A stretch of 7,537 nucleotides of DNA from contig DVOT01000096.1 of the NCBI GenBank assembly GCA_018713425.1, positions 1 to 7,537 of the forward strand. Direction: 5' to 3'. The first letter of the stretch is position 1, and each line of letters opens with the position of its first letter. The position numbers and the translations under genes were made by a program. The stretch comes from Alectryocaccomicrobium faecavium. Lineage in GTDB: Bacteria > Bacillota > Clostridia > Christensenellales > Aristaeellaceae. The notes below the pieces were generated by a model. It did no database searches. It was not told the origin of the DNA and saw only the letters and a list, made by a program, of their open reading frames with translations. This document shows, in pieces, positions 1 to 5,877 of this stretch.

Positions 1-56
1 CGCGCCTGCGCCTCGGTGAGTTCCAGGTCTTCCGCCACTTTTGTCTTGTGTTCCAA
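1..56 (-). CDS. 5' fragment of an Rpn / PD-(D/E)XK nuclease family 'transposase' gene, cut by the window edge
   Basis: Reading leftward from a TTG codon at 56, the open frame encodes LEHKTKVAEDLELTEAQA and then leaves the window. These codons are identical to the start of the gene at 7451-7537, whose next residues (RYDAACKRLLS) resemble the N-terminus of Rpn-like PD-(D/E)XK nuclease family proteins, often annotated as putative transposases in Clostridia. The family call rests on the right-hand copy and on memory of the family's 'YD..xKxLLS' N-terminus; the nuclease core is not in view. The start is uncertain: no ATG is available, the purine-rich AAAGGG in the leader lies about 12 bases upstream, and TTG is the first plausible start downstream of the promoter at 88-116. 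The gene points away from the rest of the window. Confidence 0.6.
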   Translation of the reverse strand, partial: MEHKTKVAEDLELTEAQA

Positions 57-87
57 CGCGCTTCGCCGCCCTTTCGTCTCTATACCT

Positions 88-116
88 ATTGTACCATATT
101 CCCCGCGCTTCTTCAA
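88..116 (-). promoter_or_regulatory. Sigma-A-type promoter for the left Rpn-like gene
   Basis: On the minus strand, TTGAAG (111-116) and TACAAT (88-93) are separated by 17 bases, and TGG lies just before the -10 as an extended -10 element. The transcript would start about 30 bases before the TTG start at 56. The right-hand copy has the same arrangement but with TAGAAT as its -10. Confidence 0.6.
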
Positions 117-175
117 GCTTTTTTCGCGGATGCGCGCCATCGGGTCGCGAAAAAACGCCTAGCTGCGCAAAAGTT

Positions 176-1402
176 TCAAAGCATCCTTCTTTCCAGCGCT
201 TCGCCTAGTTCCTCGCCCAGCCGCTCTGCCTCGCCCGCTAGAACGGGCAGGCGGCCGTATAGAAAGGTGGATTCCAGCGCGGCATAGGCTCCGCGCGCCA
301 AATCGTCCCGGGTGGGCAAATAGCCCATCAATTCTTCCGCGCAGCCGAGCACCAGGGCGTCCCGCCTGCCGAGCTTGCGCCGGATGTCCATGCCAATGCG
401 CGTAAACCCCTCAAACGGCAGCGCGAGGATGGGAACGCCGCCCAACAAAAGGTAGGAAGCCTTCAGCGCCTCCTCGGTGGGCAAGGCGTGCGCGCGCTTT
501 GCCATTTTGCGTTCCCAGGCCCGCGCCACGCGGGCGGCGGGGGCTGTTTCCCCGCCCGCGCGTCGCACGGCGTCCGCCGCCGCGGCATGGATTTCCGCTA
601 GGGAAACCGACGGATGATACAGCACGAAGGGAATGTTCCCCGCCTGGAAGTCCAGCGGCAAAGGTTTCCCTTCCGCATCCAGCAGGCTTGCGATTTGCCG
701 CGCAAAGCCTTCCATGCGCTCCGGGCTGGGGTTCCAAGGGTCGATGTCCCCGCAAAGCCCATTCAGATAGAGCGGCGCATATCCCCGCTCCTCCGCCAGC
801 TGGTTGACCGCGCCGGCAAAATCGGCGGAAACGAGGGGAACGCGGCCGCGGAAAACGCCGTGGCAGGCCGCGCTCAACAGGGCGACCGGGCGCTTCGCGT
901 CCCGCCGCAGCACAAATCCGCGCAAAAGGCGATCCACCGGCCCATCCGCCGCCGCGCGATTGTAAACGAAATCTCCCTCCAGGGGCCGCGAAACCAAGGA
1001 AAGGCTTTGCACGCGCGCCAGGTCTTCCGCCGCCGCGTCCAGCGCCCGGCATATTTTGCCGGCCACGCCGCCCACATACGCCTCGTTCACCTCGCCGCAG
1101 CCTTCGTGGTATTGAATCGCCGGGCCGGTATGCGTGTGTACGCTGACGATCGTCACCGCCGCTTCCGCGCAGCCCAGCGCCTCTCTCGCGTGGCGGATGA
1201 CCGCGTCGCAGACCGGGCGGCTCAGCCCCAGCACCTCGCAGGAGACCAGCAGCGCGCGCTGCTCTCCCTGCTCCAGCAGCAATGCCCGGGCGTATAGTGG
1301 ATCGGTGACGGCTGCGGCCCGCCGTTGCAAATAATAGCCATATCCCGCCAATTCAACGCCCAACGGCGGCGTCAATTCCGCTTTTCCGAATCCCGCACGC
1401 AT
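176..1402 (-). CDS. Neutral/alkaline ceramidase-like amidohydrolase (N-terminal ceramidase domain only), cytoplasmic
   Basis: This 408-residue protein resembles the catalytic domain of neutral ceramidases (PF04734 type), which are zinc enzymes that cleave the amide of N-acyl sphingosines. Visible landmarks are the N-terminal 'GFGKAELTPPLGVELAGYG' (residues 4-22), HTHTGPA with likely zinc ligands His89 and His91, CHGVFRG with His181 followed by SADFAG (192-197), NGLCGDIDPWN near 214-224, and a C-terminal GYLPTRDD segment. It has no signal peptide and is far shorter than secreted ceramidases of about 650-700 residues, because the C-terminal beta-sandwich domain is absent. In true neutral ceramidases the nucleophile is the Ser of a GDxSPN motif; here that position is Asp (GDIDP), so ceramide may not be the substrate. 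GGAGG (1413-1417) precedes the ATG by 10 bases. The gene is divergent from the M20 hydrolase gene. The fold call is firm; the substrate is unknown. Confidence 0.85.
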   Translation of the reverse strand: MRAGFGKAELTPPLGVELAGYGYYLQRRAAAVTDPLYARALLLEQGEQRALLVSCEVLGLSRPVCDAVIRHAREALGCAEAAVTIVSVHTHTGPAIQYHEGCGEVNEAYVGGVAGKICRALDAAAEDLARVQSLSLVSRPLEGDFVYNRAAADGPVDRLLRGFVLRRDAKRPVALLSAACHGVFRGRVPLVSADFAGAVNQLAEERGYAPLYLNGLCGDIDPWNPSPERMEGFARQIASLLDAEGKPLPLDFQAGNIPFVLYHPSVSLAEIHAAAADAVRRAGGETAPAARVARAWERKMAKRAHALPTEEALKASYLLLGGVPILALPFEGFTRIGMDIRRKLGRRDALVLGCAEELMGYLPTRDDLARGAYAALESTFLYGRLPVLAGEAERLGEELGEALERRML

Positions 1403-1423
1403 GGTAAAGTCTCCTCCTTTTCC

Positions 1424-1437
1424 TCGCCCGCGGGCGA
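1424..1437. promoter_or_regulatory. 14-bp perfect palindrome upstream of the ceramidase-like gene
   Basis: TCGCCCGCGGGCGA is a perfect palindrome lying just upstream of the ribosome-binding site of the minus-strand ceramidase-like gene. A smaller palindrome, ACCGCGGT, follows at 1441-1448. It could be an operator or form a small hairpin in the leader. GC-rich palindromes also arise by chance in this GC-rich background, so the role is only a guess. Confidence 0.3.
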
Positions 1438-1522
1438 TTCACCGCGGTTCCTGACGATTGTATTCGATGGACATTCGGCAAATCCTTTTGATTCATAAGG
1501 TTTACAAAACATATTATAAATA

Positions 1523-1551
1523 TTGCCAAGCGGAATTCCCTGTGCTATACT
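1523..1551 (+). promoter_or_regulatory. Sigma-A promoter for the M20 amidohydrolase gene
   Basis: TTGCCA (1523-1528) and TATACT (1546-1551) are 17 bases apart, each matching five of six consensus bases, and TGC just before the -10 gives an extended -10. The predicted start near 1558 leaves a leader of about 75 bases. The promoter sits at the edge of an AT-rich patch (about 1485-1530) that stands out from the GC-rich surroundings. Confidence 0.75.
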
Positions 1552-1633
1552 ACAGGCAAACGCTATGCGAAAACCGCGGCGCGGGCGCGGCTGGCCGCTT
1601 TTCCGCCCGATTTTCTGAAATGAGGTGACAGAA

Positions 1634-2833
1634 ATGGATTTTCGCGACGCGCCTGTGGATCAGGCGGAATTGGTGCGCATTCGCCGCCAACTGCACATGT
1701 ATCCGGAAACCAAGTGGGATTTGCCCCGCACAACCGCCCTGGTGCGGGAAGAATTGGAGCGCTCCGGCATCTTTTATGAAGCGGACAAGTACGGCCCCAA
1801 CACCATTGTCGCCACCATCAATCCGCAAATTGCCGCGTTTACCATTGCGCTGCGTGCCGATATGGACGCGCTGCCCATTCAGGAGCGCAACGAAGATAAG
1901 CCCTACCGCTCGCGAATCCCGGGCGCCATGCACGCCTGTGGGCACGACGCCCACACGGCCATGCTGCTGGGCGCGGCAAAAGCCCTGCACGCCGTCCGCG
2001 ACCGGCTGCGCTGCCGGGTGAAACTGCTGTTTCAGCCCTGCGAGGAGGGGCGTCCCAGCGGCGCGCGCGTGATGTGCGAGCACGGCGTGATGGAGGGCGT
2101 CGACTGCGTTCTCATGTGCCACGTCAATTGCGGGGATCCCGTTCACGTGGTTTCCTGCTGCTCTGGCGTGACCAACGCGACCTCCGTCGCCTTCAAAATT
2201 TCCCTGGATGGGCGCGCCGTACACGTGGCGTCGCCCCATTGCGGCGTGGACGCGCTGGCGGCAGGCGTGAAATTGTACAATGGCATCCAGCTATTGGTCA
2301 GCCGGGAAGTGGATCCCTTCGACGTCTGCGTGATGAGCGTGTGTACCATGCACGCGGGCAACACCGTCGCCACCAATGCGGAGCATTGCGAATTGGAAGG
2401 CTCCATCCGCTGCCTGAAGGACGATACCATGCGCTGGGCGATGGAGCGGCTCGCGCGCCTGGCGCGGCTGACCGCCGAGGAATGCGGCGTGCGCTGGGCG
2501 ATCGACTGGTCGGGCGAACCGCTGCCCAGCGCGCACAACGATCCCGCGCTTTACGCGGCTTTCCGCGCCAGCGCGGAAAAAGTCGTGGGCCCGGAGCGCT
2601 TCTGCCGCTTGCTTCCCTCGCCGGGCGCGGAAGATTTTGCCTATTATGAGCAGCGCAAACCCGGCCTGCTCTTTGGCCTGGGCATGCGAAACCCCGCAAA
2701 GGGCGCCTGCCATCCCGCTCATACCTGCGACTGGGACATTGATGAGGACGCGCTTTCCACCGGCGTGCAGGTTTTTGTGCAATTTGTGATGGATGCCATG
2801 GACGGCGTGCCGGGCTTGTCCGGGACAGCGTAA
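1634..2833 (+). CDS. M20 family (M20D-like) metallo-amidohydrolase / aminoacylase
   Basis: This 399-residue protein belongs to the M20D group of di-metal amidohydrolases (hippurate hydrolase, N-acetyl-diaminopimelate deacetylase and IAA-amino acid hydrolase relatives), which cleave N-acyl amino acids or similar amides. The family landmarks appear in order: QLHMYPE (residues 19-25), LRADMDALP (73-81), GAMHACGHDAHTAM (97-110, with metal-binding Cys102, His104 and catalytic-region His107), FQPCEEG (133-139, with Glu137/138), His163, ASPHCGVDA in the dimerisation lid domain, GAEDFAYY, and a C-terminal His363 before WDIDEDAL. No signal peptide is seen, so it is cytoplasmic. ATG at 1634 is chosen because GAGGTGA at 1622-1628 places GAGG eight bases upstream; the in-frame GTG at 1625 lies inside that site. 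The substrate cannot be told from sequence. The region from residue 127 to 176 is unusually cysteine-rich. Confidence 0.92.
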   Translation: MDFRDAPVDQAELVRIRRQLHMYPETKWDLPRTTALVREELERSGIFYEADKYGPNTIVATINPQIAAFTIALRADMDALPIQERNEDKPYRSRIPGAMHACGHDAHTAMLLGAAKALHAVRDRLRCRVKLLFQPCEEGRPSGARVMCEHGVMEGVDCVLMCHVNCGDPVHVVSCCSGVTNATSVAFKISLDGRAVHVASPHCGVDALAAGVKLYNGIQLLVSREVDPFDVCVMSVCTMHAGNTVATNAEHCELEGSIRCLKDDTMRWAMERLARLARLTAEECGVRWAIDWSGEPLPSAHNDPALYAAFRASAEKVVGPERFCRLLPSPGAEDFAYYEQRKPGLLFGLGMRNPAKGACHPAHTCDWDIDEDALSTGVQVFVQFVMDAMDGVPGLSGTA

Positions 2834-2905
2834 GCGCCGAGCCGCCTGTTTTCGATTGCCGGCCGCCGCGGTCCGCGAAGCGGCGCGCAGGCGAGCAATG
2901 AAGAA

Positions 2906-2941
2906 AAAAGCGCGAAAGGGCCGCGGCCTTTTCGCGCTTTT
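2906..2941. terminator. Two-way rho-independent terminator between convergent genes
   Basis: Two 17-base arms (2906-2922 and 2925-2941) pair along their whole length with one G-U wobble. The innermost pairs must open to form a loop of about four bases around CGCG. On the plus strand the stem ends in TTTT followed by a further T-rich stretch (2945-2950). On the minus strand it ends in a T-run complementary to the A-tract at 2904-2909. It can therefore stop both the M20 transcript and the opposing galE-nitroreductase transcript. Confidence 0.9.
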
Positions 2942-2975
2942 ATGGTTTTTCACAGATGGCGGCGTGGCGCAACGG

Positions 2976-3551
2976 TCACACAATCAGTTCGCTCAGGGGA
3001 CGCTTGGGCACGTGGTGTACGTCGTCCGCGTCGCGGTAATAGCCGATTTCGCCGCCTTTCGCTTCTTCCAGCACGATGGCTTCATCGGGCTTGCCCAGCG
3101 CGAGGATCAGCACGGGCACGAGCGTTTCGCGCAGGCCAAGCGCCTGCCGCACCTTTTCCGGCGCGAAATTGCCGATCATGATGCCGCCCAGGCCCATATC
3201 CACCGCGCCGAGCAGCATGGTCTGCGCCACGATGCCCACATCCTTATAAAAGCGCTCGGGATTGGGCGCGAGCAGCGTATCGTGGCAGATCACGATGAAC
3301 GCCGTGGGCCGGTGCCCCGGATAGGGCAGGTTCTTTTCCGGCAGCCTGCGCGCCCAGCCGGTGAGCGGCTGGATGCGCGCGTTGGTTTCGGCATCGCAGG
3401 AAAGATAGTATTTCAGCGGCTGCATGTTGACGCTGGAAGGGCACAGCCGCGCGCATTCCACCAGCCGCTCGAGCTGCCCGCGCGAAACCTGCGCGCTTTC
3501 GTCAAAGCCGCGATAGCTGCGGTTCTTTTCCACCAATTGCAAAAAATCCAT
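2976..3551 (-). CDS. Nitroreductase family FMN-dependent oxidoreductase
   Basis: This 191-residue protein has the length and landmarks of the FMN-binding nitroreductase family: an N-terminal 'KNRSYRGFD' motif that contacts the flavin phosphate, a 'CPSSVNMQPLKYY' segment near residues 38-50, and a C-terminal 'GLGGIMIGNFAPEKV' stretch that closes the flavin site. Members use NAD(P)H to reduce nitro compounds, quinones, enones or other acceptors; the physiological substrate here is unknown. ATG at 3551 is preferred over upstream in-frame starts because GGAGG (3557-3561, minus strand) lies five bases before it and the extra residues upstream lie within galE. Only 11 bases separate the galE stop from this start, so the two genes are almost certainly one transcript, ending at the hairpin at 2906-2941. 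Confidence 0.9.
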   Translation of the reverse strand: MDFLQLVEKNRSYRGFDESAQVSRGQLERLVECARLCPSSVNMQPLKYYLSCDAETNARIQPLTGWARRLPEKNLPYPGHRPTAFIVICHDTLLAPNPERFYKDVGIVAQTMLLGAVDMGLGGIMIGNFAPEKVRQALGLRETLVPVLILALGKPDEAIVLEEAKGGEIGYYRDADDVHHVPKRPLSELIV

Positions 3552-3562
3552 GCAAGCCTCCG

Positions 3563-4579
3563 CTATTGGTCGTATCCGTTGGGGTTCTGCTTCTGCCAGC
3601 GCCAGGAATCGCGGCACATATCCACGATGCTCTTTTCGGCCTTCCAGCCAAACAGGCGCAGCGCCTTGCTCGCGTCGGCATAGCTCACCGGCGCGTCGCC
3701 CGGGCGGCGCGGCCCATCGGAGCAGGGTACCTTTTCGCCCGTGGCCTCTTCAAAGGCGCGGATGATTTCGCGCACGCTGCAGCCGCGGCCCACGCCCAGG
3801 TTCACGGCTTCCGCGCCCGTGTGCTCCAGCGCGTACCGGATGGCGCACACATGTCCCTTCGCCAGATCGACCACGTGGATGTAATCGCGCAGGCAGGTGC
3901 CGTCCGGCGTGGGATAATCCGTGCCCATCACCTGGATGGGCGGGATCTTGCCGATCACGGCCTGGGTGATGCGGGGCATCAGATTGTTGGGGATGCCGTT
4001 GGGATTTTCGCCGATGCGGCCGCTTTCGTGCGCGCCCACGGGGTTGAAGTAGCGCAGAAGCACCATGGTCCAATCCGACTCGGCCTTGGCCACGTCGAAG
4101 AGGATCTGCTCGATCATACACTTTGTCCAGCCATAGGGGTTCAGGCAGCCGCCGATGGGCATGTCCTCGGTGAGGGGCATCTTTTCCTGCATGCCGTACA
4201 CAGTGGCGGAAGAGGAAAACACCAGACGCTTCACGCCGTGCGCGCGCATCACTTCCAGCAGGGTCATGGTGGAATCGAGGTTGTTGCGGTAGTACATCAG
4301 CGGCTTCTGCACGGATTCGCCCACCGCCTTGTAGCCCGCGAAGTGGATGACCGCCTCGATCTTCTCCCGGTCGAACAGCGCATTCATGGCCTCGCCATCG
4401 CACACATCGGCCTCGTAGATGGGGAAATCCTTGCCCGTGAGTTCCTTCACGCGCTTCAGCGCTTCGGGAGAGCTGTTGGAATAGTTGTCCACCACCACGA
4501 TGTCGTATCCCGCGTTCAGCATTTCAACGCATGTATGCGAACCAATGTAGCCCGCGCCGCCGGTCAGCAATATGCTCAT
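3563..4579 (-). CDS. galE: UDP-glucose 4-epimerase
   Basis: GalE interconverts UDP-glucose and UDP-galactose with bound NAD+, linking galactose use to cell-surface glycan synthesis. With the start at 4579 the protein has 338 residues, the same as E. coli GalE, and the key residues fall at the same numbers: the Rossmann motif GGAGYIGSH (7-15), Ser124 in FSSSATVYG, and Tyr149 and Lys153 in the YxxxK motif. Residue 299, the gate position that is Tyr in E. coli and Cys (307) in the human enzyme, is Ser here. This suggests the pocket could also take UDP-GlcNAc/UDP-GalNAc. In-frame ATGs at 4585 and 4603 exist, but AAGGAG at 4589-4594 is nine bases from the ATG at 4579 and only three from that at 4585, and MSILLTGG matches the usual N-terminus. 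It is the first gene of an operon with the nitroreductase. Confidence 0.97.
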   Translation of the reverse strand: MSILLTGGAGYIGSHTCVEMLNAGYDIVVVDNYSNSSPEALKRVKELTGKDFPIYEADVCDGEAMNALFDREKIEAVIHFAGYKAVGESVQKPLMYYRNNLDSTMTLLEVMRAHGVKRLVFSSSATVYGMQEKMPLTEDMPIGGCLNPYGWTKCMIEQILFDVAKAESDWTMVLLRYFNPVGAHESGRIGENPNGIPNNLMPRITQAVIGKIPPIQVMGTDYPTPDGTCLRDYIHVVDLAKGHVCAIRYALEHTGAEAVNLGVGRGCSVREIIRAFEEATGEKVPCSDGPRRPGDAPVSYADASKALRLFGWKAEKSIVDMCRDSWRWQKQNPNGYDQ

Positions 4580-4588
4580 TTGCATGCA

Positions 4589-4594
4589 CTCCTT
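4589..4594 (-). promoter_or_regulatory. Ribosome-binding site that decides the galE start
   Basis: AAGGAG on the minus strand lies nine bases before the ATG at 4579 and three bases before the ATG at 4585, favouring the former. The resulting numbering agrees exactly with the catalytic residues of E. coli GalE. Confidence 0.75.
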
Positions 4595-4647
4595 ACAATC
4601 CAAGTTCAGGCTGGCAGCGTCTTCCGGTGCGCCGGCCTATCAAGAAT

Positions 4648-4676
4648 ATTATACCGGATGCCGCGTTAAAAAGCAA
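4648..4676 (-). promoter_or_regulatory. Sigma-A promoter for the galE-nitroreductase operon
   Basis: On the minus strand, TTGCTT (4671-4676) and a perfect TATAAT (4648-4653) are 17 bases apart. The transcript would begin near 4641, giving a leader of about 62 bases. The leader contains a short CCGG-TGCG-CCGG inverted repeat (4624-4635), too small to call a riboswitch or attenuator. No matching promoter for the divergent thioesterase gene was found nearby. Confidence 0.8.
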
Positions 4677-4719
4677 TTCCAGGAAGGAAAAAGCGCCCGC
4701 CGCGGCCAATTTTATTTGC

Positions 4720-4727
4720 GAGGTGAT
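4720..4727 (+). promoter_or_regulatory. Ribosome-binding site that decides the thioesterase start
   Basis: GAGGTGAT matches eight bases of the extended anti-Shine-Dalgarno complement GGAGGTGAT. It ends six bases before the GTG at 4734. It supports that GTG over the in-frame GTG at 4746, whose only upstream purine run (GGAAAGG) is three bases away. Confidence 0.65.
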
Positions 4728-4733
4728 GGCCCT

Positions 4734-5207
4734 GTGGAAAGGTCTGTGAAACATCCGCGCGAATCGCACGCGGAATCCGTGCACATTTTGATGCCCGGCG
4801 ACATCAACGGCGACGGCCGCCTGTTCGGCGGCCAACTGATGCAATGGATCGATATTGTGGCCGCGGTGGTGGCGCGGCGGCATTCTGGCCGCGACGTGAC
4901 GACCGCCTGCATCGACCGGCTGGAATTTTTGCACCCGGCGCTTGTCAATTCCACGCTCACGCTCATTGGACGCATAACCTATGTGGGCAGAACGTCCATG
5001 GAAGTGCGGGTGGATTCCTTTGTGGAAGCGCTCAGCGGCGAACGGCACCTGGTGAACGTGGCGTACCTGGTGATGGTCGCCATCGATGAAAAAGGCAACC
5101 CCGCCGTGGTGCCCGCGCTCGCGCCGGAAACGGCGGAAGAGCAGGCGCTGTTTGAGGCGGGGCGGGAACGCGCCCGGCTGCGCAAAGCGCGCACGGCGGG
5201 CGCGTAA
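4734..5207 (+). CDS. Hotdog-fold acyl-CoA thioesterase (YciA/BACH-like)
   Basis: This 157-residue single-hotdog protein would hydrolyse acyl-CoA to free acid and CoA in the cytoplasm. Landmarks are 'HILMPGDINGDGRLFGG' near the N-terminus, 'LMQWIDIVAAVVARRHSG', which carries the conserved Asp of this family, the 'VTTACIDRLEFLHPA' strand and 'GRITYVGRTSMEVRV'. The length fits the single-domain thioesterases of Firmicutes, which act as oligomers. GTG at 4734 is chosen for its strong ribosome-binding site and because the resulting N-terminus aligns with relatives as I remember them; GTG at 4746 is the alternative. The gene is divergent from galE, and its stop lies 12 bases from the stop of the convergent HAD gene, with no terminator hairpin between them. 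Chain-length preference cannot be read from the sequence. Confidence 0.9.
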   Translation: MERSVKHPRESHAESVHILMPGDINGDGRLFGGQLMQWIDIVAAVVARRHSGRDVTTACIDRLEFLHPALVNSTLTLIGRITYVGRTSMEVRVDSFVEALSGERHLVNVAYLVMVAIDEKGNPAVVPALAPETAEEQALFEAGRERARLRKARTAGA

Positions 5208-5219
5208 AAACGGTGGGTT

Positions 5220-5783
5220 TCAGCGCGGCTCTGGCCAGGGCAAAACGCGCTCGCCGCGCACCAGGTAGGCGCGCGTTGCCAGGCGGGCCATGGGCGCGTC
5301 GGAAAGGGAATCGGAATAGAAGGCGTCCGGCCGCGCGCCGCCGAATTCCGCCTGGAAACGGCGCACCTTTTCCGCGCCGTGGCAGTTTTCCCCATCGTAT
5401 TGCCCCGTAAACGGATCTACGCGCGAGGCGATCAGCCGGGCCCCCAACTGGGCGGCGATGGGCGCGAGCAGAAATTCCGGGGACGCGGAGACGATCACAT
5501 CGTCTTCCCGCCGCTGCGCCTGGTACCACGCGCGCACGCGGCGGGCGTTTTTTTGCCAGAAGGCGCTTACGGCCGCCTCCACGTCCGGCACGTCTTGCAA
5601 AAATTCAAACATTTTTTGCTTGAAAGCCGTTTTTTCCACTTTTCCCAGCAAAAACAGCGCGCCAGCGCCCAAAATCGCGGGCGCGTGCCGCCACACGCGC
5701 GGATAGCGGCGCGCGCAAAAGGCCAGAAACCGGGCGGTGGAATCGCCGCGGAAGATGGTGTTGTCAAAATCATACGCATTCAT
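5220..5783 (-). CDS. HAD superfamily phosphatase (HAD-IB / SerB-like)
   Basis: This 187-residue protein carries the HAD phosphatase motifs in order: motif I DFDNT at residues 5-9, with nucleophile Asp5 and general acid Asp7; motif II as VSAS in 'DDVIVSASPEFLL'; a Lys in 'HGAEKVRRF'; and motif III as 'SDSLSDAPM'. The helical cap between motifs I and II is typical of the IB subclass, which includes phosphoserine and other small-molecule or lipid-head phosphatases. The exact substrate is unknown. ATG at 5783 gives the usual N-terminus just before motif I. An in-frame ATG at 5813 would add ten basic residues (MQRTRRIRKA). Both starts have only short-spaced, weak ribosome-binding sites (GAAAGG and AGGA, each about two bases away), so the choice rests on family form. 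The upstream start lies within the promoter of the divergent protease gene. Confidence 0.85.
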   Translation of the reverse strand: MNAYDFDNTIFRGDSTARFLAFCARRYPRVWRHAPAILGAGALFLLGKVEKTAFKQKMFEFLQDVPDVEAAVSAFWQKNARRVRAWYQAQRREDDVIVSASPEFLLAPIAAQLGARLIASRVDPFTGQYDGENCHGAEKVRRFQAEFGGARPDAFYSDSLSDAPMARLATRAYLVRGERVLPWPEPR

Positions 5784-5807
5784 GGCCTTTCTAATTCGCC
5801 GCGTACG

Positions 5808-5836
5808 TTGCATTTTCCTGCCGGATGCGGTATAAT
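5808..5836 (+). promoter_or_regulatory. Sigma-A promoter for the M50 protease-scpA operon
   Basis: TTGCAT (5808-5813) and a perfect TATAAT (5831-5836) are exactly 17 bases apart. Transcription would begin near 5843, leaving a leader of about 35 bases that contains GGAGG at 5866-5870. The -35 box overlaps the upstream alternative start codon of the divergent HAD gene. Confidence 0.85.
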
Positions 5837-5877
5837 CAAGGCATTCTCTTCAAAAATCAGAAATCGGAGGATTTGCC

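Larger units (their letters stand above)
1..134. repeat. Left copy of a 134-bp inverted repeat (mate at 7373-7506)
   Basis: Positions 1-134 are the reverse complement of 7373-7506, with five mismatches (left positions 84, 86, 91, 101 and 132), so 129 of 134 bases are identical. The match runs off the left window edge and may be longer outside. It stops 41 bases before the ceramidase-like stop codon. Read on the minus strand, the repeat holds a promoter, a short leader and the first 18 codons of an Rpn-like gene. It is therefore best seen as the 5' end of a multicopy gene or element. Positions 1-83, the coding part plus most of the leader, are identical between copies, and four of the five differences lie around the -10 region. 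Confidence 0.95.

Noticed and set aside
119..155. Hairpin as a terminator for the ceramidase-like gene
   Set aside because: On both strands the T-run is in the 5' arm and the A-run in the 3' arm, so no U-tract follows the stem. It does not have terminator form.
48..287. Open frame on the plus strand beginning MFQRASPPFRLY, matched by a similar one at 7181-7459 on the minus strand
   Set aside because: The shared N-terminus is only the antisense of the repeat's leader and promoter. The frames then run antisense through the ceramidase-like gene and scpA, with no family resemblance or ribosome-binding site.
1460..1520. Possible promoters for the ceramidase-like gene on the minus strand (TATAAT at 1513-1518, or TACAAT further downstream)
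   Set aside because: Neither has a recognisable -35 box at 16-18 bases. A promoter probably exists here, but I cannot place it.
2291..2983. Long minus-strand open frame across the end of the M20 gene and the intergenic region
   Set aside because: It crosses the strong terminator and lies opposite a well-supported M20 gene. The protein has low-complexity Arg/Ala composition typical of antisense frames.
3566..4669. Long plus-strand open frame rich in His, Val and Ala opposite galE
   Set aside because: It is a mirror of the galE frame in GC-rich DNA, while the minus-strand reading is a full-length GalE with all catalytic residues.
4580..4733. Riboswitch or attenuator in the galE leader
   Set aside because: Only a very small CCGG...CCGG hairpin is present and no known riboswitch core could be recognised.
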